From the NCBI RefSeq assembly GCF_964355755.1, contig NC_092679.1:14620932-14684931 (forward strand): DNA of 64,000 nucleotides. The letters are read 5' to 3'. Positions 55,640 to 64,000 of this stretch are shown in pieces. Source of the DNA: Antedon mediterranea (Eukaryota > Echinodermata > Crinoidea > Comatulida > Antedonidae). Below the pieces are notes generated by a model that was not told the origin of the DNA, did no database searches, and saw only the letters and a list, made by a program, of their open reading frames with translations. The translations under genes were made by a program, and so were the position numbers. Position 1 is the stretch's first letter, and each line of letters starts with the position of its first letter.

Positions 55640-55700
55640 AGTTTTTTTTTTTTGGGTTTTTTTTTTTATTTTATTTTTTTAAATTTTTTTTTTTTTAAAT
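55640..55700. repeat. T-rich low-complexity tract
   Basis: Several runs of 8-10 T separated by single bases over about 60 bp. Confidence 0.9.
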
Positions 55701-56554
55701 TAAATTACACACCTATGAATCTGGCAAAATATTGGGATAGTAAAAATTAAGTTTTTGTCATAATATTAAATTTGACTGTTAAATCGGCAGACTGAATTTA
55801 GAAACAAAACCTGATAATTAACCATTTATATTAACATACAGTATTAATTTTCTCAAACAAATCCAAACTTTAATTACTTTTGTGTTTATACCCATCACAG
55901 CTTTTGTTATACTGTAGTTATCTGTATTGACAAAATAAATGAAATGAAATGAACTACTAACTCAGGTCTCTCCAAAAGTTGGCAATCATTGTAATTTTAT
56001 TTGAATTCAAGTCAAACAAAGGAAAAAACTCATTTATCCCCTGGTCACAAAAAATTACAATACATACAGTACACTATAACTATCACTATTATGCTTTTAA
56101 TTTTTTGATTTAAAATATTTCGCTATTAAAACATTATAATCATCATCTGTATTTTTATGTGAACCTCTTTATTAATACAGTAGCTGTATTATTAAGCTAT
56201 CAATCAGATGATGTGCTGTATAGGGATGTTTTATGATTATTTATTAACATATTGAAGAAGATGGATTTGTACTGGATTAATTTGCTAATCCTACATGGGA
56301 TTAGCGGCTTTTAGTGCATTCATTACAGGTCAGAAAAGGGTCAACATTTACATGTAAACAATGCTATTTCAAATTGACGAATTCGTTGACCCGCAGTTTT
56401 AATTAATAATAAAACAAAAAACATCATCAAGATATTAACAGTAAACTTTTGTACAGTGATAAATGATAATGCACACAATAATTTACCATTCAAAGATCAT
56501 AGGAACTTTTGGAAACAATAGTCAACCTCTAATGTGAGTGTCCCTTGAAAAGGG

Positions 56555-56630
56555 GTTTTCCCTGGTTCATTTAATGAGAAAGTGTCCCCTCAATAATGGT
56601 TGTCCCAAAGGAAGGGTTCTACTGTAGTTA
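56555..56630. repeat. GTGTCCC-type dispersed element, right end
   Basis: GAGAAAGTGTCCCCTCAATA and AAGGAAGGGTTCTACTGTAG; the last part is the inverse of the CAGTAGAACC start at 18580. Confidence 0.55.
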
Positions 56631-57440
56631 TATCTACAGTACAGTACTATGCTACAGTTTTTGCATACTGTAAAATAAAATTATAAAACCAAGAGAAACA
56701 TTCAACATATCGGCTGTGTGTGTTATATAAAACAAGTAATAACACACAATATTATACTATATACTGTAGCAAATGCGTTGAATGTTTGAATATTCGATCA
56801 TACATTATATATTCGTAGCATTGTCCAGCGAGGAACGACCTCTCTCATTCTCTGTGTTTTTAATATTTGACTATCCATGCATGACCTAAATTCAAGAAAC
56901 TTGATGCCTTTCTTTGTTTAAAAAAATTAATTATACATTGAATATTTTAGGTTTTGAAGCATGGTCATACAGTGACATTTAAAGGAGGCTTGTCAATTGA
57001 AAAATAAAAGGAATAGCAGAGCCACAATACTACATTATACAGTACGGTAGAGCCTCATCTTTTGGAAAACCATATTCAAGGGACACTTATGATCAGCTTT
57101 GGCTGGAGGGACCACCCTCGTAAAATATTGTTGAAATAAATACATATACATACAGTAATGAATGTCTTGTCTTTATTTACCATCAATATGGTAACTATTA
57201 AAACATTGATTTAAACAGTCTTATATTTTGTTAACATTGATTATAAAATCAAGCACACACCACAAAGTCCCTTTTTTCAAAGCAAATAATAATATAGTAG
57301 TACAGTAAGAAAAGTATATTATACATACAGCACTATACATGTTATAAGATCACAACTCAGAAACACTTAAATTACGACGAAACAGATAAAGATTGGAATT
57401 AAAAATGTTAATATGGGGATGGGCCTGGACTAAACTATTA

Positions 57441-58123
57441 CCGTACTGACGCGGGTATAAGCCCACCCCCCTTGAACATGAAATCACGTCAAGTTTGGGG
57501 GGTGGGCTTATACCCGAGGATCCAAAAATGCAGATTGTCAAAAACAGCACATGCACACTGTGTATTTCCACCATGCGAGCGAGCGAGCGCCCTCACGTGT
57601 ACGACGTTGCCTCTAAATACACGAGGTGTAGAGTGTCGGAAAATTAAGCTTATAGTTCGTGTAATTTATCGTAGAATATCTTATTTTAAACATCAATTGA
57701 ACAAGAATTTATCAAGCAGAAAAGCAAGTATACAATGTTCGTTAAATAGAAATGTACCAAAGAAATTTAATAAGCTTGTTTATGGCAGCCGATACCAAAT
57801 AGTGGTTTTCCGTTTTGGCGGCTTGTATGTAGCGTCGTGTGTGAAGCAATCTTCGACCGCGATGGAGTGTAAACAAAACAGGACCGTTAGGCCTCATATG
57901 GCCTAGCGTATATTAGCCTAGCTTGGTTACTGTATGATCAAAGGTAGGTAGGTGTATTCGGTGTATGGACATCGCCAAATACAAAAATATGTATTACGAC
58001 ACACACTAGATCTTCGAATTAATGGGTGGGCTTATACCCGAGTGCCTCATTTTTCATGAAAATTAGTCAAAAGTCGGGGGTGGGCTTATACCCGAGTATT
58101 GGCTTATACCCGCGTCAGTACGG
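57441..58123. mobile_element. Tc1/mariner- or pogo-like non-autonomous element
   Basis: The 683-bp element has perfect 23-bp terminal inverted repeats starting CCGTACTGACGCGGGTAT, flanked by TA on both sides. Subterminal copies of GGTGGGCTTATACCCGAG occur in both orientations. TA duplication is typical of the Tc1/mariner/pogo group. The interior is GC-richer than its surroundings; a 144-codon open frame inside has no recognisable transposase feature. Confidence 0.75.
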
Positions 58124-58930
58124 TATATAATAATATAAACTTAGTCTACTGATGTAACCATTTGTAAGAACATTGACTCTACTAAAGGGAACACAAAGGA
58201 TATTGTTGTTCTTAAGTTACGGACGGGAACACGAATACCGAAATTGGAAATAAAGTTGCAGTCAAAAATTGAATGAAGACATTTAAAAAGAAAGGATATA
58301 TTTTTTTATCATCATCACAATTATAAGGTTTGTTACATTTAAAAAGGTTATTCTGATTGTGGCTGATGTAGCGCAAAAATCTACAGTAGACTCAATACGT
58401 CAATACATGAGGCTTGGGTTTTGGAGATAGAATTGTAAATAACAGAACAAAAGTCTAAATTAGGTTGGATTAAGGCGATATATAGATAAACTTTTATAAT
58501 TGCAGTACATTGTAGTAAAGATAATATGGGGTTTGAAAACACTTAAGAAATGCTCACTAGTATACAGCTACACTGTATGTGAAAATAACTGCATGACAAC
58601 AAAATTACATATTAATTTGCATTTCTGAAGACACATCTGTGCATATATTTGAAATGGCTACTTTTATTTCTAATCTTAATTACAGAGACAAATGGAGAAC
58701 TGCTTTTTCACAGCAAAATTAATATAAAAATTTTACGATATTGATCAATAAAATCTGAAAAAAAAGACAAAGAGCATTCCATCACAATAAAATCAAAACC
58801 AGGTTATATTTTCAGGAGTCAAAAAATATCACAAAAGTTTTCACAGTATTCTTGATGGCCAATAACATCAGAATAAAAACAGTAAAAGTTTGGTTCATTC
58901 TAGGACACAATGCAATGATGTACGAACAAG

Positions 58931-58985
58931 TAATTTGACCAATCACAGGCGACAGTTCAGATGATTTGTTGCTTATGATTGGTCA
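58931..58985. repeat. Short element with TGACCAAT...ATTGGTCA ends
   Basis: Second copy of the palindromic repeat described at 18990-19055. Confidence 0.55.
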
Positions 58986-59272
58986 CCTTTTTTTGCTTTA
59001 CTGTAGGTATACAGTACGTCCTTGCTGGTATTCAACAATATCATTGTAAATTTTATATCTATAGCAAATAACATTATAGAACAAGATACGGTAATACACA
59101 TTATTAAGAATACCAACAAGTTTCGAAATCCTATTTTACAGTCTGTATAGTGTAATTTGACAAAGATCACCAGTCAAGTGGTACAATACACCAAGTTGAA
59201 AAGAAAGACAATAAAGACAACTGACTGGTTTTGACAACAAGCTTTAGAAAAAAAGGCAAATAAACAGTTTAC

Positions 59273-59967
59273 GGGTATTGCTAAACACCGCAAACCCCAG
59301 CAAACCTCCAAAAAAACATAGCAAACCCCACCAAACCAACATAAAAGTGATTGAATCATGTAGTGTACAACCCACTGGGTATATCCATGTAAAAAAAATA
59401 TTACATTTTTACTGTTAACTACTTATTTTTGGGGTAAAACATCATTTTTTGGTAAAAAATGATTGCTAAACCCTGCAAACCTCCAAAAAAATATAACAAA
59501 CCCCACCAAACCAACATAAAAGTGATTGAATCATGTAGTGTACAACCCACTGGGTATATCCATGTAAAAAAAAATATTACATTTTTACTGTTAACTACTT
59601 TTTTTTGGTCAAAAATGATTGCTAATTTTTAACCAAAAAATGATGTTTTATCCCAAAAATAAGTAGTTAACAGTAGAACTTTAATATTTTATATACCCAG
59701 TGGGTTGTACACTACATGATTCAATCACTTGTATGTTGGTTTGGTGGGGTTTGCTATGGTTTTTTGGAGGTTTGCGGGGTTTAGCAATCATTTTTGACCA
59801 AAAAATGATGTTTTACCCCAAAAATGAGTGGTTAACGGTAGAAATTAAATTTTTTTTTTACATTGATATACCGAGTGGGTCGTACAATACATGATTCAAT
59901 CACTTTTATGTTGGTTCGGTGGGGTTTGCTATGTTTTTTTGGAGGTTTGCGGGGTTTAGCAATACCC
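59273..59967. mobile_element. TIR element with 8-bp target duplication
   Basis: The 695-bp element begins GGGTATTGCTAAACACCGCA and ends with the inverse, flanked by the exact 8-bp direct repeat CAGTTTAC (59265-59272, 59968-59975). Internally a unit of about 185 bp (AAAGTGATTGAATCATGTAG, CAACCCACTGGGTATATCCA) is present in tandem and then inverted, so the element is largely foldback. An 8-bp duplication fits hAT, P or Merlin superfamilies. No transposase is seen. Related copy at 63664. Confidence 0.8.
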
Positions 59968-62283
59968 CAGTTTACAAACAATTTGTATAAACTTGGAATC
60001 ACCAATGCCAGAAGAATTCAGGATTAGGAAAATTGAACACAAAAAAATAATGTTTTGTACAGTACTGCAGTAAGTAATTGGTAGAATTTTTAGATCTGTA
60101 GGATTACAGTGGTAACGTCAAAAGAAATACAATCTGAACCAAAACAAGTTGTTAACAGTTTTGAATTATTTTTACAGTATTCTTGATATTGCCAGTAATC
60201 GTTAAATTAATATTCATGGTTTGAATAGAATGAACAAAACTGTGAAATCAAAATGGAGGTATCTTTTAAAAGCAATCTCTTCTTTTTACTGAACAATTAA
60301 AAACTTAATAATTCACAAGAGCTATTGCATTTGTAGGTTCAATAACTTGTTGATAATAGACACCAGTTCACTGTACTAATTAAATCGTAACTTATGATGA
60401 TGTAAAAGGGTAGTAATCTATTGTCTCCATCACAATATTGATCAATAAAAGATTTGTTAATAGATGTTTGGGATATCAATACAATGAGATAGAGGTTGGG
60501 GTAGATTTTCAAGGCCTATTATCATGGCCATTACCAACAGACCTGGTGTAGTATCCGGGTACTATAAACCTGTAACTGTAAATTAGTACTGTAGATTCAG
60601 GATAAATACTAAAAAATCTAGATCTAGACAATTCTAGAGGGTTCAAGATATGGAAATCACCATTTCAATTTGTCTCAATTATTACTTCATGTTTACATTG
60701 AAATTGCAATGAATATGGCTGCTAATTTTTTTCCATGAAAAGGTTTAGGCCTATCAAAAATAATAATTAATAAACACAAAATTGTACAAAATTAACTTAA
60801 TTGAGTAAATTCCTGATACTGTCTTATTTTTGTTTTTGCGATGTTTCTCTTCGATATAGGAAATCCTAATATTTTGACAAATAATAGTAAAGTTAACTGT
60901 ATTATGTACCTGGTAGTTTGATCTCGTAACCAGTTTAGGTGGTTGGCTAGATAGACTACATATGACAGTGCAAATTCACATAGTGACCATACAAACATAC
61001 TGTAGGCTCCCCTCAATTCGTTGCTAACAGATGATGCTAAAGGTCAATCTTACTACCAAACAGGGTCGATATAAGAACACCAAAACGTGGGATGCAAATA
61101 TCACCAAAGACAAACATTCAAAGTATACATTGAACTTGCACTGTTAAACAATATGTATTTACCTGGGATAAATATTGAAACATGCTTAACACAATGAATA
61201 TTACATTTTAGGCTGTGAATAATGTGTTGAAAGGATACTATTGAATTGAATCCAAGTAAAGGAGGACTCACGGTACAGTATACTTCTAACTGTTAGTGTT
61301 ATGTTTTTATTTGCATCAATTCAAACAACATGGTGTTAATTGCTGTAATCAAAGAATCGTTGTTGACTGTACAGATCAAGAAAGATTTTTAAGGACACGC
61401 ACCTGGAATTGAAGAGCTAAAGATTTTAATGTTCAGGGGCACATCAGAGAATATATGCACCCATTCATTTAAAGTATCTGATGCAATTTATTTGCCTTTT
61501 TGTTTATATTTTGTACCTTACTCTACCTACTTAGTTAGTTAGTAAATATAGAATTATGGTACAGGGGTGTTTTCTTTATTTTTCTTATCTGTAAGCCCTC
61601 CCTCTGGTGAGCACAGTCTATGTCGGTTTATCCAGGAAAGCTACTGCAGGCACGAAATAGACCAGTATTCACAACTATATACAGTAATAATGCGTTTGAT
61701 AGACTAAAACCAAACACTACAAGAATAAAATGCACCAAACCCATGGATTGAATTTTTGTGGGTGGTGTTTGGTACTGTAGGGACATTCCAGTTGTAGCCT
61801 AAAGCATGGCTAAAGCTTAATTTAACCAAAGATCCCACTAAAAAATTTAAACTTCTATTTTCCTTATCTTACTGTAGGCAACAAACGGAGTCATTACATA
61901 CAATGTAATCTTGAATTAAAAATACAAGCAGATTTTATAGGTTGAATTACTCTTTATAATCCTTGTAGTGTATTAGTCAATTAAAAGCAAGCTCTCTGAT
62001 GTCTTTTGTATAGCATACTGTATTGTAGAATTCTACAATGCACTGATGCACAATCTAAAAAGGCTGGAATTAGAAATTAAAATCTACATCTATGAAATAT
62101 GATCTTTAAACCTGGTTGTTTTATAATAAAAGGGTGATTTAAATTTTCTTACAAAATCAATCAATAATCTATTAAACTGCTAAACATAAAAAATTACTAA
62201 TGCTTTAATACTGACATTCAATGCACACTCTACATATAATGCATTTTTTTTAAACTAAATGATTTTAATCATTTTTTATATGT

Positions 62284-62418
62284 AAACCTTTATCTTCACT
62301 ATCAAACTAGTTAGACAAAAAAAAGTCACAGTGTGATGTGCCCAAATATGGTACAGTAGTCACAGTGATACAGTATGATATTGTGTCCATAAAGTTTGAT
62401 ATGTAGACAGAGCTTTTA
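62284..62418. mobile_element. MITE (GCTCTGTCTACACTATCAAA family), copy 3, diverged
   Basis: The left end is degraded (TTATCTTCACTATCAAACTA); the right end ATGTAGACAGAGCTTTTA is clear. The interior keeps GTGCCCAAATATGG and CATAAAGTTTGATA. Confidence 0.65.
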
Positions 62419-63028
62419 ATAGAAAGACAATCTGAAACACTCTGGACACCATTGAACCTACTGTACTACTGTAACAAATTAATAAGTCCTCTGCAAAAGA
62501 AAGTTCAACAATACGTAAGTGGTACAATACCTTGGGCTAGCATTTTGACTCCATAACGTACTGTACTGTATTTCTAAAAGATCACAATTGGTATTCCTGT
62601 ATAATACCATTATGTTATCATACTATGCTAGTTTACAGACCATTAAATACAGTATTAAAGACAAATCTATAGTTTGAGTAAATACAGTAGTAGCGCATTT
62701 AATTACAATACTATCTCCGAACGATCGTCCTGATAACCAATTCAAATAATATTCTGGACACTTGATTCAAGTGGTCAAATACTGATATAAACAGTATGAC
62801 CTGTATTGGTCATCGCTGTACAGTGTAGTTACAATCAAAATTGACTAATACTGTATGAAAAAATGTACAATTTGAAAACATTTTTAAAGTTATATTTCCA
62901 AATTAGTTATTGTTTTTTTATTTGTCTTTCAATTTTTAACCAGGTTTTCACCACACATCTTGCACCCCACCTCACCCTTCTGTACACATGCCTGGTTACA
63001 GGTAACAACTCAGTAGGGCAAACATACA

Positions 63029-63044
63029 CACACACACACACTTT
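63029..63044. repeat. (CA)n microsatellite
   Basis: A short run of alternating CA of about 16 bp. Confidence 0.9.
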
Positions 63045-63663
63045 GTCATGGTAGTAGCTCTGTACCTCTGCAATAAATAATTTAGTTCAAATAATGTACT
63101 AAAAAATGTATTTATTTTTGGTTAACTGTACTGCGGTACATCTCAGTCTCAATTTGACGGATTGATTCTTACAATTGACAGTGACAGATGTCACTAGCTA
63201 CTGTACATACAGCCCAATTCAATCAATACTATAGGGGCAATCATAATATCAGTTCCGCTGTTTTATTTACCTATCATCATATAATATTGACCTTTCTTTA
63301 ATGAAAGAGTATGGATCATTGCCCAGGAGATGAAAAAACACACAAAGCATTCTAAACATAGAAATGACAATAAAGCAGTTGATCAATAAAGATGGTGAGT
63401 ATGAATAGATAAGAAAATTAACTCAACTACTAGTACTAGTGGTTTTTTTTATGGGTCTGTTTGATTTGCAGGAGATATAGTATGTGACAAGTCATTCATA
63501 ATCTTATTGATTTAACATTTCCTAACAGTATTTTGTTATTTTTGTACATACTGTACAGTATTGTCAAAATTGGCTGATACAGTACAGTATTGTCTACAGA
63601 ATACGGACTAAAAATTATCAATTACTTTTAAAGCACAACTTTACCGCCAGTATCCACACAGTA

Positions 63664-64000
63664 GGGGTTATTGCTAAACCCCGCAAACCCCAGCAAACCT
63701 AAAAAAAAACATAGCAAACACCACGGAACCAACATAAAAGTGATTGATTGAGTGTACAACCCACTTGGTATATCCATGTAAAAAAAATATCAAATTTCTA
63801 CTGTTTGGTTTGTGGGGTTTAGCAATCATTTTTGACCAAAAAATAATGTTTTACTCCAAAAATAAGTAGTTAACAGTAGAAATTTTAAATTTGTTTAACT
63901 TGGATATACCCAGTGGGTCGTACACTACATGATTCAATCACTTTTATGTTGGTTCGGTGGGATTTGCTATGTTTTTTTGGAGGTTTGCGGGGTTTAGCAA
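63664..64000. mobile_element. Second copy of the foldback TIR element, cut by the window end
   Basis: Starts GGGGTTATTGCTAAACCCCG and contains CAACCCACTTGGTATATCCA and its inverted counterpart. The final bases GCGGGGTTTAGCAA are the inverted end, so only a few bases and the target duplication lie outside the window. Confidence 0.8.

Noticed and set aside
57472-57906. 144-codon gene on the plus strand
   Set aside because: It lies wholly inside a TA-flanked transposon, starts within its subterminal repeat and shows no recognisable domain.

Overview
The window is eukaryotic, AT-rich, and about two thirds occupied by one very large multi-exon gene on the minus strand. GT-AG introns, many small transposon relics, tRNA-derived SINEs, intronic minisatellites and an abundance of the words AGGCCTA and TACAGTA/TACTGTA in non-coding DNA suggest an invertebrate deuterostome, most likely an echinoderm. 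The organism is an inference from texture and from the gene, not a proof.

The gene is a STARD9 (KIF16A) orthologue, a kinesin-3 family protein. I followed 23 exons (20 strongly supported, 3 short in-frame candidates) from 38804 down to 697. They join in one continuous frame of about 3,818 codons with no stop. Running 5' to 3' (high to low coordinate), they encode the kinesin motor from just before the P-loop (38804-27706), the neck and neck coil (25170-23635), a split FHA domain (22858-18797), a hinge of very small exons (16573-12642), a coiled coil (11123-10698), one giant 8,612-bp exon of about 2,870 codons (10322-1711), and a further tail exon (1495-697). The giant exon ends with blocks that match the pre-START region of vertebrate STARD9. 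The START domain itself must lie beyond coordinate 1. The first roughly 80-100 residues of the motor were not found; they are either in the 25 kb upstream or outside the window.

Regions: 1-696 is intron downstream of the last visible exon. 697-10322 is almost solid coding sequence. 10323-38687 holds exons separated by introns of about 0.4-5 kb that carry minisatellites, MITEs and a Harbinger-like element. 38805-64000 has no recognisable gene. It is probably the first long intron and/or upstream intergenic DNA, and it holds tandem repeats, a perfect 61-bp inverted repeat, twin hairpins, and several terminal-inverted-repeat elements with readable target-site duplications (8 bp, TA, TTAA, TTA classes across the window).

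Points of most interest are: a 21-nt microexon in the motor K-loop region; two further 30-nt in-frame microexons after the FHA domain; a run of TQT/QTD motifs in the giant exon that looks like a multivalent dynein light chain (LC8) anchor; a MITE sitting 10 nt inside an intron next to a weak 5' splice site; and the perfect inverted repeat at 53463-53670.
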